Notes under the pieces: model-generated
Told to the model about the DNA's origin: nothing
Databases searched by the model: none
Seen by the model: the letters and a program-made list of their open reading frames with translations, nothing else
Made by a program: the position numbers and the translations under genes
In this document: piece by piece, positions 33,978-64,000 of the stretch
Numbering within the stretch: position 1 is the first letter of the stretch
How the letters are laid out: every line of letters starts with the position of its first letter
Assembly (NCBI RefSeq): GCF_000003815.2
Contig: NC_049986.1
Location: 10,871,900-10,935,899, forward strand
Reading direction: 5' to 3'
Source: Branchiostoma floridae
Taxonomy: Eukaryota; Chordata; Leptocardii; Amphioxiformes; Branchiostomatidae
Length of the DNA: 64,000 nt

Positions 33978-34349
33978 CTTCAACTCACTGTTTTCATTAA
34001 CAAAAATTCATGTGATGAGTCAGATAATTTATTTATTAATATTGATGGTAAGTTTCTGATTGGCATAGATGTAAGAAGCACCCAACTCCTGAGAAAGAAC
34101 TCTGAATTGTCTCTAGATATGTGGGATAATCAAATTAAGCCTAATGCAACGTATATATTAAGCAGAGGCCCCACCCCTGAGGCGTCTCCAAAAATAAACT
34201 GGTAATGTTCGTCGTTTTATGAATTGAGCATTTCCATGGCCAATGTAAGACTAATTGAAGTGTTACTACAGAACCGTTATAACAGAACAAGACGTCATTT
34301 CCGCTAGAAGTTAGTATTTCATGCTACGTGTTTTTAAGTAGGTTCCACC

Positions 34350-34365
34350 GAAAGTGAAAGTAAAA
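34350..34365 (+). promoter_or_regulatory. ISRE/IRF-like motif
   Basis: GAAAGTGAAAGTAAAA has the GAAANNGAAANN spacing bound by interferon regulatory factors. It lies about 370 bp upstream of the Death-SH2 ATG, in its inferred first intron. The match is seen in the sequence; function is inference. Confidence 0.4.
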
Positions 34366-34533
34366 CCATGGTCTACGTATATCGTATAATGCTTCAGTCA
34401 TATAAATTTTAAAAAAAATGACAACGTTGCATCGACGATACTATCATTAACGGTATTTCTTTTACCGGAAAACACGTTGCCCCTTAGCTTAAACTTCGAA
34501 AGGTTGAAAGAAAACAAGCTCTGAGTCACTTAC

Positions 34534-34747
34534 CTATATTATAATATAGCGCCGGTTCTAAGTTGAAGTTGTTTTCGATTCCTCTCCCGTAACAATAGTT
34601 ATACGTTAAACAGACGTCTACAAACCGTGTCCTTATGCCTCAGTCTTCAGGGATTGAATGTACATGTTCCCTGTGAAGCCTAGCACAGTTACTGAAGTAC
34701 AACATACTGTGTATAAAAAATCTGCGATTTTCAGCGACCCGGAAGTG
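34534..34747 (-). promoter_or_regulatory. Probable 5' UTR exon and promoter of the Death-SH2 gene
   Basis: On the minus strand a strong donor (ATATAG/GTAAGT) ends a possible non-coding exon at 34534. It pairs with a good acceptor (AAAACAG at 33988-33990) that opens the first coding exon 10 nt before the ATG. A CCGGAAGT ETS/GABP-type site at 34738-34745 is typical of TATA-less promoters and suggests transcription begins near 34600-34740. No transcript evidence is available. Confidence 0.45.
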
Positions 34748-35149
34748 AGCTAATAAACATTGGAATTTACTATCGCCGTATAGAGAGGATGAAAAGTATG
34801 GTATAGCAATTTTGGCATCAATACCGTACACATTACTTTAGGAATAATAAAATATGAAAATATACCATACCTTATAATGTAAATTTAGTAGAAAATCTTG
34901 ATGCTTTATTAAAAAGAGAAGACAAGAATATACAATTATCATATTGTTACCTAAAATTTAGTGTAATCGTCCGGTCAAGGGTTAGGAATGTTTGGCGGGT
35001 TTTCCCCAAGTCGCCTCTGGAAAGTACCTGGAGATGTTGTCATCGCCAGGGGCTTTATAAAAACTAAACTCCTTGATAATAGGCATTTCTTGTTGTTGCA
35101 AGTACTTGTTCACGATAACTTAGAAACGGGCCGTTCAAAAAAAATTGAT

Positions 35150-35530
<381 letters not shown>

Positions 35531-36983
35531 GACTCGGAGTCGGAGGATTTCTCAGAGGATGTCTGGGGTTATTATGTAATTTTTCTTTGTCTTGCATATA
35601 TGTCCACATTATTGTTCTGTCAGTGGCGTATAGCTGATATATTGTGCATCCCATAGATGTGTGCTTGGGACAAAATTTTATTACTTCTGGAAACTTAGAA
35701 TTAGATAATTAAATGCTTAAATCTTATTAGCATATAACATTACGGTGCCTACGAGGAATTTCCAAGTACAACCATATTGATATTAGCCATAGAGATAATA
35801 TAGAAACTGTAACGATAATTTATATTTCTATAGAGTTAATTCTTAAGGTTGTTAAGATCGAAAACTTTGAGAAGCATATTAAAATCTTTAAGCATGATTG
35901 TTTGTATATACTGTATTTTAATACAACTTTGTTCGTCCAATTATATGAGTCATAACTATATATTGCTACACTCTAACTAATCAGTTGTCAAAAAGGCATT
36001 GATAGTTTAGCAATGAAAACCTGTTTTATAAACATCCAGGACTTGTGACACAGTTATCTGCGCATTTCCGTGAATTACTAGTACTAGTTATACTATTCAA
36101 AATGGCGAGAGCAGTATCTAACTCTCCTTCCAGGCTGCAGTTCCATCATAGAATACATAAAGTTAACGCTTCAGTACTGCATAAAGTTCCTAACATAAAT
36201 TATACTAAGTAACAACGTGTTATGTTCGTTTATACTAAACACAATTAATACGAAAACCTGCATTCACTGTGAATACTGATGTTTGATTATAGTTATAACT
36301 TTGTTTGCCACATTTGACCGTCATGTTAAGACAAATAAACACAATTAATCTCTGACAGTTATACTGCGGCCATAGTAAGTACATTTTTTTAGATGCCATC
36401 AACACGCTCGTTAATTTTTTGCCTGATTTCAGAAAAAAAACAAGCGTTTCTTTTCTTATTCGGAGGTGGTCAGCATGACGGGAAAGTACCAAATTGGGAA
36501 AATATGTTGTGGTATGGTCAAAATAATGATTTGTAAAGAAGTGACTGGCTAGCGATAGGATAGCTAGGACTGTATTCGTAGAAGTCATGAAACTTATTTG
36601 ATTCGCCCTATCTCATTATTTTTTCACTCTGCAGAGGATGCCATCCATAAAATTTTAGCCTGGGTACCATACCATCGAGGCGCTCGAGATACTCTTCGGC
36701 GCTTTAGGCGTAGCGGGCCCGTGCAGATAATTAGCGCAAGCCGGAGAGTTCTTATTTATATGGGGTTGGTTAACTCCAAAGGCCGGCTACAAGCTCTGGC
36801 GGCGAAATCTCAAAGGGCAGCTAATCAGACAGGATGACAGAAGCAGGTCAGTGCCTTAGCACTGGGCCGGGTAAAGCACCCCAAAGCCGACCAGCGGAGA
36901 ATAGTACCAAGGCTATAAAATTTAGATGCTCTGGCCTAATCTCCGGTTATCTCAATACTGAAATCATGAGACTCAGTGCATTT
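35531..36983. other. Intergenic DNA downstream of the CHK gene
   Basis: Non-coding and AT-rich to about 36590; then 36600-36930 is GC-richer and holds ordered words (GGGTTGGTTAACTCCAAAGG, GGGCCGGGTAAAGCACC) suggestive of a SINE-like repeat or 3' UTR, not identified. A 117-codon frame at 36235-36588 (minus) is not protein-like. Confidence 0.35.
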
Positions 36984-39703
36984 CTAGATCACACCCCACT
37001 TCTGGATCTCTTGGATCATCCGCAGTAGATCTGGATCTGCAGGCAGGGCCGTCAGACGTACGAAGCGGTTGATCAACCCGTGTAGACAGTCTGCTTTGAA
37101 GTCTACCCTCAACTGTTCCAGCTCTTTAGGCCCGAGGATTCTAAAGGCAATATATATATATCATCAGAACTCTGTAACGAAAAAGTACTTGTATGATATC
37201 ACATACACATATACGTACATTGATTTTGCTTTCTCGTTTGGTGAAATGGGTGTCTTTACAACAATGCTAGGAAGAAGCTCAAAACAAAACAAAAACTTCC
37301 TCATGAGTCATGTAAACCAGGCCATGACCATCACTGTCAACCAGTTTTTGAGTTATTAGCATTTTCTTCCAAAAAACCTCTTTATTTAAAAAAAAGACGC
37401 GAGCCAGAAACTCCAACAAAAAGTCATGACCATAGGTTGTTCAGAACTGGAGATACTAGAACCAGACGTTCCTCGACAGTGCCGTAGAAAAACTTATTGA
37501 ACTTGACCTCCATTTTCATAGCTCTGCTATCTAGCATACTGATCCAGTCACAGTTACAGTCAAGTTATGCACATACACACACATACACACAAAACACACA
37601 CACTCACCGAAATCATTATACCTTTCTTGACGTCATGTATCATAGGAAACGAAGCATCCAACCTTAATTTTTACTGTAAAATATGCACGCTAAAATATGC
37701 ACGCTGATAAAAAATGATTCCCACCTCCTGTACCCAGGGTCTCCTGCAGTATGTGGTGATAGTGGGCCAAGATGTCGTCTCTGTAATTGTGGAAGACGTC
37801 CCAGCTCGTGTTGCAAAGAAACAGGAGAGTCAGGTCAATGGTTGGCGGGTTGTATGTGGGAGTCTGCCAGTCCACCAGCCTTACTTCGGTGGGCACGTCA
37901 CCATCGAACTGTGTTGAGACAATAGCAACGGTGAAACATAATCAGGACTCGAAATATTGGGTGCATGTGCACCCAGGTGCACCCAAAATTGGAGCTGTGC
38001 ACCCAATTTTTTCTGTGGGTGCACCCAAATATTTTCTTGCGTTTATGTATGTAAAGATATCAAAGTATACTAGTATACATCATATTCTGGACATCTACGT
38101 GTTAGGAAGATAAAAAATGTCAGTCATGGCACTTGTTTAAGAATTTGATAGCTTGTAACTAAGCTTTATTATCGAGTTATTACTTAAATTTAAGTGGTGC
38201 ATCCAAAAATGTTTTGGTCACCCAATTTTTTAAGCTGCACCAGTGCACCTAATCCCAAAAATTAATTTAGAGCCCTGATAATGTAAAACGATTAATGACG
38301 CATTTGCAAGCAAACACCTAACATTTGCAAGCAAACACCTAACAATTCCCTGCTATGTTCAATATGTCATAAATGCATTTTAGAGTGGCCAGCCACTTCA
38401 GCTCTGTCCTGCCACTTGCTCCATAATGTCATCGAACACTACATGGTGACGGCTACTTTGCAAGTAACTTATCAACTACACTAACAATAAACAATATTGC
38501 AAGTACAAGCATGGCGTTTACCTTGACATTGTCTAAGTCTAGCAAACTATTACTGTCTAATCTTCTTTAGATATATTTACATGGTGACCAGCCTTACAAC
38601 TCTGTCCTGCCACTTGCTATATAATATTATTACGTAATAGGCTGACAGCAAAGTGACTTATAACCGTTATGAAAGCCATGGTTATGCTTAGTTGGCCTTA
38701 TTGGTCCAGGTAATTGGGTTTATTCATTAAAAAAAAAAAGATGTTTTCTTTTCTTGAAGAAGAACGAACAAAATGTCTCAAGAGAAGTTGATTGTGACCC
38801 CACAATGTTTACATTTGAGCAAGAAAAGAAGAACGTGTCATGTCTTACCTTAATCATGATGTTATTTATCCAACTATCCGTATGGCAAAGCACCTTAAGC
38901 CTCGGGTCTTCCTCTAAGTCTAGTATCTCGCGATAGGGGTCTAACTTTTCTAGAAACCCTGTAAGGTCTGCCTTTTTAGGAAAAGCTGCGGCGAATTCCT
39001 TCACGCCGTCCCGATAAAGGGAGCTCTGTGCATCGATCCAAACTCTGGAAGTAGTCTTGATCCAGTCGTACTTCTCGGAAAGGGGTTTGCCCGACCGGAG
39101 CTCCACTAGATGTGACAGGCCGTGCAGCTGCGCTAGGGCCCCGGCAGCCAGCATCATCTCAGCACGGCTCAGCGACTGGCGGTTGGGTTTGATGGAGAAG
39201 CCCTGAGATTTCAGGTTCTCCATAACCCTGACGGACACCATGGAGCTCGGATCGGTGGCGGCAAAGTAGCATTTTGGGAGGAATAAGGAATCAGTCGGAG
39301 GGTCATTCTGGTCATCTATATTTCCTGGCTTAGATTCGCGCTCTGTGCCTGGGATTGCCACAGATAATAGCTCAGGAACTACGTCGGAGTAAAACCGGAG
39401 TTTTCTCGTCTCCATTTTGATGTGAGTTTCCTTTTTCCACTCTTTTATTTCAGTGAAAGGACAATTGAAATCTGTCATTTTAGCCACAAGACTGTAGTGC
39501 TGACTGGTACCGTTCCTGGTCCCCACGGCATCAAAAGCGATGATGTTGCTCATGTATCCCTCGCCTTTGTTGATGGGACCTTTGACATCGACGTCCGTAA
39601 TGATGATGCCTGGGAGCTCCTTCTGCAGTACCAACTGCACCCAGGAGGGGGAGATGTCTTCTGCGGACTGTGGAATGATAATCTCAGCCTTTGTTGCCAT
39701 CAT
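36984..39703 (-). CDS. CHK kinase-like / EcKinase-family phosphotransferase
   Basis: Three exons: 38849-39703, 37725-37908 and about 36984-37123, together about 392 residues, near the family's usual 400. The start is one of two adjacent ATGs at 39703/39700, preceded by an in-frame TAG. The first exon ends in VLCHTDSWINNIMIK, the Brenner-type catalytic loop (consensus HGDxWxNN); here Gly is replaced by Thr (H274-T275-D276). The second exon carries the metal-binding LVDWQ (Asp298) followed by PTIDL. The last exon (LEQLRVDFKADC) ends at TAG. The family has an aminoglycoside-phosphotransferase/choline-kinase fold; insect members phosphorylate ecdysteroids. The substrate is unknown here. The second donor (37725 or 37734) and last acceptor (37123, or 37140 in another phase) are the least certain boundaries. 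Confidence 0.82.
37943..38277. mobile_element. MITE with CAGGGCTCGAAAT-type ends, copy 1
   Basis: 335 bp with ends CAGGACTCGAAAT and TTTAGAGCCCTG, flanked by ATAAT on both sides (38-42 before, 38278-38282 after): a 5-bp target duplication. The interior has repeated GTGCACCCA words. It is in an intron of the CHK gene. Its ends and 5-bp duplication suggest the hAT5 group. Confidence 0.75.
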
Positions 39704-42700
39704 TGGCAGTATTCCGTAGAACTATCAGGGAAATACAATGTTTTGGAAAGAATTAAAATTTTTGTAGAGATGGAGCTTTGGACTTCGAATATTTCAACCA
39801 TACCACAGGTATAGTGAAATATATTCTATTTGTAATGTTTCTGCCTCTTTCTTCTTCTTTCTTCTTTCTCCTGTCAAACCTTCAAAGCGATTCATCGTTC
39901 CTAGACTGAATAACTTGAATTTGGCACAAGGGTAGAGTGGGCAAATACCCCGAGTAATTTCTAAGTGCTGGGAAAGGGAATTGCGCGTCAAAACTTCCTC
40001 TGTTGGCTTAAGGTGGCCCATAAAGTAGTATTCTATACATCGATCGTAACTTTTGATTGCTCGGTCGCACTACGATTAAACTTCACACAGTTTTAGTACT
40101 ACTTAAACACATCGAATACTTGTAATTTTATTTTTCTTCATACCGGATTTTGGGTTAGAAATAAACTTTTTGGTTAAAAAAAGTGTTGTTTATTTCATGA
40201 GTCTAGTCCCAGCTGGAAACAAGACTTTCAATTATGATATTCTAAAGGATGAAAGCTAACCTTAAACTTATCATTTTTATCCGAGGGTATTTTGTTTTAA
40301 ATTAGGATTATATTGTTTTCTTGGGGGGCCGAAAACATCAGAAACGACCATTTTCCCCCAATTTTTCGCTGAAAATGCACCATAGTCAAAAACATTAAAT
40401 GATTACACAAAATGCCCTCGGACAATTTTGATAAGAAAGGGATAATAAGTAAAACTTGAGTACTATGAAGATCGATACTGTTATTTTGAGCTGGGACTTC
40501 AGCCGTAAATGTCATAACTTGGCCGCACAGACACCCATCAAGGATAAAGGGTCCTTACGGTGCCTGTTTACGTTGAAAAGTCGCAAATAACCACAGATTC
40601 GAACGCGCGTTCAGTTCGAATTACGATATGGAACATCATGGAACACGTGTTCGAATTCGGCTGGACAAGGGGACACGCGCCCGAACTCGGACACAAATCG
40701 AGCGTGCCTGGGCCGCCTTAGCTCAACCGAGTCCTTTCTCAGCATTGAGAACCTTAGCCCATATTGAGAGCGCTCCCCAAGTATAAACGTCACTGGTACA
40801 GATGTTTCCGAAGTAGGCTAGCCCCTCCTCTTTTTCATAGTACCGTACTGGCCATTTTCAGCTTGCCACTGGAATTTATTTGATTTGATTTATACAACTC
40901 AGGGTAGCCAAGGGCCGGAGGCTATTATCAAGAGCTAGCCCTGATAATTGCAAAATATACAATAAGCTATAATTGCAAAATATACAATAAGCTATAATAT
41001 AAACGGTTACAATGCGTTTACGGGTACATGGGGTTTGTTTTTACGTACTAGCATTTTAAATTCTAGGTTAGGCAAATAATGCAGAGCAGGGAATTAGTTT
41101 AGATACAGAGACTATCTGTGTTTACGTACATGTACTTGCCTAACCATATGGGGTCTTGCACGGAAAAGATTCAGTGGGGCACATTCATGCAGCATATAAA
41201 AGGTGTATAAAAACAGAATCCGACTGACCACGTATCCCGTTGCTAATCAAACATAAACACAGCAAAGAAAACACTGTACGTTATATAGATAGTACGCGTT
41301 TCATCTGAACACTCCCACGATACTCGAATACACATATCTGTTGAAGACTTAAGAAAGCAACACTTCTATCGTCAAGAAGATGGGACCTGCTTTTGTAGCG
41401 ACTACAGCGAGAAAATAACCTTTCCTTACGCTACAATATGAATAGACAGTGATTCATCTATAACTTTCGTTAACAATATTTCTACCTTTTGAGTTTTGTA
41501 TATTTTAGAAAACCTGACCGCACATGCGAGTGGATGACAACATATCCGCCTGCCAAACCGGGCATATCATCTACGTGTTCCCATGTCTCACATTTAGGCA
41601 CAAAGTACGTGTGTATATCAATTCTTGTTAATACTATACAAACTACCATTTCCAAAATCAATACAAAATGACGAGTAAGTCAACCTAGAAAAATATGAAA
41701 TTTGGATTTGAGGTGCCTTTTGTATTTCTAACCAAACCAATCATTTGAAGTCTGTTATGTTGTAGAAACTTTGTTCAAAGATGCATACGAAAGCATATGG
41801 TTAATAATTTCATGTCTTATGCTCATAGTAGATCATAGGTGCTCATAGTAGAAAACTCTGAAAACTGTAAAATGTAGCTATACATTGTTACATGATGCCT
41901 TACCTAAGAGTATAGTTGTCGTGGCTTCTTCCTTGGAACACAAAGGTCAAAAGAGACCGTGTGATGTGCTCATAAAGAGTTATTCTTGCTAAGAGTGTGG
42001 GAGGATACATTCTAGGTGCTGTCCAATTTGTTATAGGGGTACGTAGGTATTTTCTGTGCTATTTTAGGTTTTACCTTGAGGTTCCTTTTGAAATGTTGTG
42101 TCATGTAATTTGATTTAGCAGGGTGAAAAACAGTTTTCTATGTGCGCAAATTTATCTAAAAGTAAAAGTACAAAAGTCTCTCACGTACGATTTTATAATC
42201 TTTCTTGCTATTCGTCTGCAAACCCCTTCAAAATTGCATAGTTTGCCTCAATTAGATTAAGGGCGCAGAACATAGTATTCATCCGAGATCGGAACAACGG
42301 TACTTCGGGTATAAAGTAGTGCGACACTCCAAAATTTGAAAAAAAAGACCGATTTTTTGGTGCTAATGTCAGCGATGTGGAAACTGTATGGTGAATGACA
42401 AAGAATTACAAGTAAATACGTATATTGTTTTGAGACTGTATGCATTGGGTTGAAGTCAGATGTTCTGTTGGTAATAACGTTATATATTTTGCGCTTGAAT
42501 ACCTTTACCACCAACTGCTGTGCTTCGGCTGCAGCTCACATGACATCCGCTGAGTGTTTTATATAGAAAAGCTTTTGAAAAAGAGAACGGCCCATCAACT
42601 TGTAGCTCATTTTCATATACGTTACAGATGTATTTTGTACATTGTATCTTCAACTGAACCGTATTTAATTAAGTCTATATATATGTTTTTGTGCACCCTT

Positions 42701-42760
42701 CTATGGGTATTAAAGCGTCTTTTCTTACTTTTGGCTCATAAAATCATGTAAATTCGCTTA
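39704..42760. other. Intergenic DNA between divergent CHK and EEIG genes
   Basis: No exon recognised. The CHK promoter should lie just above 39703. A GC-richer block at 40600-40800 has several TTCGAA and CGAACTCGG words, possibly an old repeat. Confidence 0.4.
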
Positions 42761-43826
42761 AGCCCCGGTCAAAAAGCGCGTACGATTCCTTGCGATTCCT
42801 TCCGATGCGCAGTATGTGCGCAGTGCGTCGTAAGTCGGGGGAGAATGGGAAGCAATGGCATATAAAGCCGTGGTCACAAAGCGCGTAGTGCATCGTACGA
42901 TGAGGTCATAAGAGCGTACCTGTGTCAATCGCAGTAAATCATAATAAATCGGGGAGCATCCTATGACGAAAAATAGAGCTGAAATGGATTTTGAACATGT
43001 TCAAAAGTTCGCTATCGTCGTAAGATTTTATTTGCCCCCATAGCAGAATTCATTACGGCAATTTTTGTCTACTGATGAGGTTATAGATTTATGAATTTTT
43101 AGCATGTTGTGATGGTTTCAGTTTTCCCTGATATTGTAGATATTGACGAAAAGGGAAAATTTATCAGTCGCAACTGCCACAGTCGCAACCAGAAAACAGC
43201 GCGCCCCGCACAGGTGATGCAGACAATTGTTTGATCGCTTCACGCACGTGAGTTTATAATTAGATCAAATCTCAGCTAGCTCTCGTCGGTCTTGGGTCAG
43301 TTTACCATAATCGTAATAACCATGGGGACAACCCGAACCTAAAGGCAGGCTCTATGAGTCAGAAATATATATGATATAATGCTTATGATATGATTTTTAT
43401 ATAATGGCAAATTTTTGTTGATAGCATATCATGATACGATCTTCGAAAGAGCCTGACACGTAGAGCCGGAAAGCAGGCCGAGATAACCATACCATGGGCA
43501 GTACTCACGCTTGATTTGAGCTTTTGCTTGTAATACTCTTGTTGTCATGGTCTTTTTAAATTTATTTTTACAGTTAAAGATATTATAGGAAGGTATTCAA
43601 CAGCTATGTCCACATTTTGTTGGTTAAAGAAGCACAAAAGCAATCAGACGGCTATACAGAAGAGACACAAGTGAAAAATCGTGCGACGCTGGAAAAAATT
43701 TGAACATCATCCGATGCGTTGCGATGGCTGATTTTGCTTACGATTTTGCTGCGATTTACTGTACTCATCGTACGATATGCGGAAAATGCCATCGCAAGAA
43801 ATCGTACGAGCTTTGTGACCGGGGCT
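42761..43826. mobile_element. Harbinger-like MITE, TTA target duplication
   Basis: 1066 bp. The left end AGCCCCGGTCAAAAAGCGCG and the complement of the right end AGCCCCGGTCACAAAGCTCG match over about 38 bp with few differences. TTA lies on both sides (42758-42760 and 43827-43829), as in PIF/Harbinger. There is an internal repeat of the terminus near 42870-42905. No transposase is encoded. Confidence 0.75.
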
Positions 43827-44819
43827 TTAGGTAAAATTATGATTTTCAGTTTGACAAAAAATAGCATTTCTAGAGACGGCTGACAGGGGGCGGTCGTGTG
43901 TTGCTATGGCCATGGGGTAACCTACAAGGTCATTGACACAATACTGCAATCCCAGCCTCTAAGTAGACGTTAAAAGTAGCAGTAAATCCTTGATGATCTT
44001 TTCCTCTAAGGCTATTTCGGTGTTGATTTTATCATATGAATTATATCTGTCATCCAAGCGCGCATCAATTTTCGGACGTTTCCACTTGACAAGTTTTAGA
44101 AAACGTTGGCGTTATGGCGGCACTGTTGTTATGGACATTGTTGACATTCCTGAGCAAGATGACGTTTTGTGTGTTCTGTTGTACACGACTTCTTCTTCCT
44201 CTTCCCACTAAGGACCACACTCATGGTGATGGTTATTTGTACACACAAACTTGAGAGGGCTATATCGATTCGGAAAAGTCACAGCATGCGTTGACACGTA
44301 GAACCGCTAGACATCGCTTCACAGTTTCCCATGTCGTAGATAGAAGACGAGGATCATCTAATTATTCTTACATTGTTGACTGTACACTGGCCAATGACAG
44401 AAGTTTAATTCCCTTTCATCGCTCCATCTGATATGAAAAGGATTTGAGATGAAAGGCCTGTGTATTTCTGATAGAATTCGAGCGAGTGTCGGACGTGTAC
44501 GTTTGTTTGTCCTGAGTTATGTCGTCGGTTGTTTACGTCAAGAAAGTCATAAACATCGATTCAGACTTCAGATTATTGGGGCATTTAATTTTTCTATTGA
44601 TTATATACTGTATTGTATACTTATATAAGTGCTCTTGCAATATGCTAAAAACGATGAAGAAAACTGTTTATTGGATTTTTGCCCATAGAACCTGCGTATT
44701 GTACGTCATTTTAAATGGTACAGCATAATTGCGGTACATTATTAGATCATAAACGCCTTCATTCTTCCAATTCTTGAAATGCTGCATTGTCATTGATGAC
44801 CGCTAGATGACGCTTCTTA
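43827..44819. other. Intergenic DNA upstream of EEIG
   Basis: No exon or clear repeat found; presumably distal upstream sequence. Confidence 0.35.
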
Positions 44820-63842
<19,023 letters not shown>

Positions 63843-64000
63843 TAAGTCTGGAGGGGTCCAGTTGTTTGTGTTGAAGTTTGGCTTTCTCAAAATGGAGATC
63901 CCAATAAAACAAACAAACAAACAACAAACAAATACTAGACCTCTGGCTTCATGACAGAAATTCCAGGCCTCTCATAAATTCTATGATTTTGTGAATGTTT

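Overview
This is a eukaryotic, animal-type genomic window. It holds short coding exons with GT-AG introns, first introns of 13-18 kb, CA/GT and GAGT microsatellites, and many short non-autonomous transposons. The protein set and repeat style fit an invertebrate deuterostome, most likely a lancelet (Branchiostoma). That assignment is inference; no species-specific marker was tested.

I rebuilt five gene models exon by exon by checking splice sites and codon phase by hand. Four lie on the minus strand. (1) 75-15165 is the 5' part of a GMC-family FAD oxidoreductase that runs off the left edge. (2) 16687-24874 is a complete 13-exon gene of 737 codons: a serine/threonine kinase joined to an unrecognised middle region and a C-terminal Nudix-like fold. 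(3) 28987-33977 is a complete 10-coding-exon gene of 455 codons: Death domain, Ser-rich linker, helical region resembling the linker before Cbl/STAT SH2 domains, then an SH2 domain. (4) 36984-39703 is a three-exon CHK/EcKinase-like small-molecule kinase. On the plus strand, (5) 45165-63803 is the 5' end of an EEIG/FAM102 (NT-C2) gene, whose first intron of 18.4 kb fills most of the right third of the window.

The rest is introns and intergenic DNA full of repeats. These include a 5'-truncated CR1/L2-type LINE with a microsatellite tail; a second reverse-transcriptase relic; a 5S rRNA-derived element; three copies of a MITE with 5-bp target duplications; a TTA-flanked Harbinger-like element; two copies of a TA-flanked MITE; tRNA-derived SINE pieces; a hairpin-ended repeat family carrying a CTCF-core-like motif; and several minisatellites.

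Nothing shows that the genes act in one pathway. Genes 2 and 3 both look like signalling proteins, and an ISRE-like motif sits just upstream of the coding start of the Death-SH2 gene, which hints at innate-immune signalling. The most unusual items are the kinase-Nudix fusion, an inverted copy of one of its own exons in the neighbouring intron, and a minisatellite that has duplicated the first splice donor of the Death-SH2 gene.
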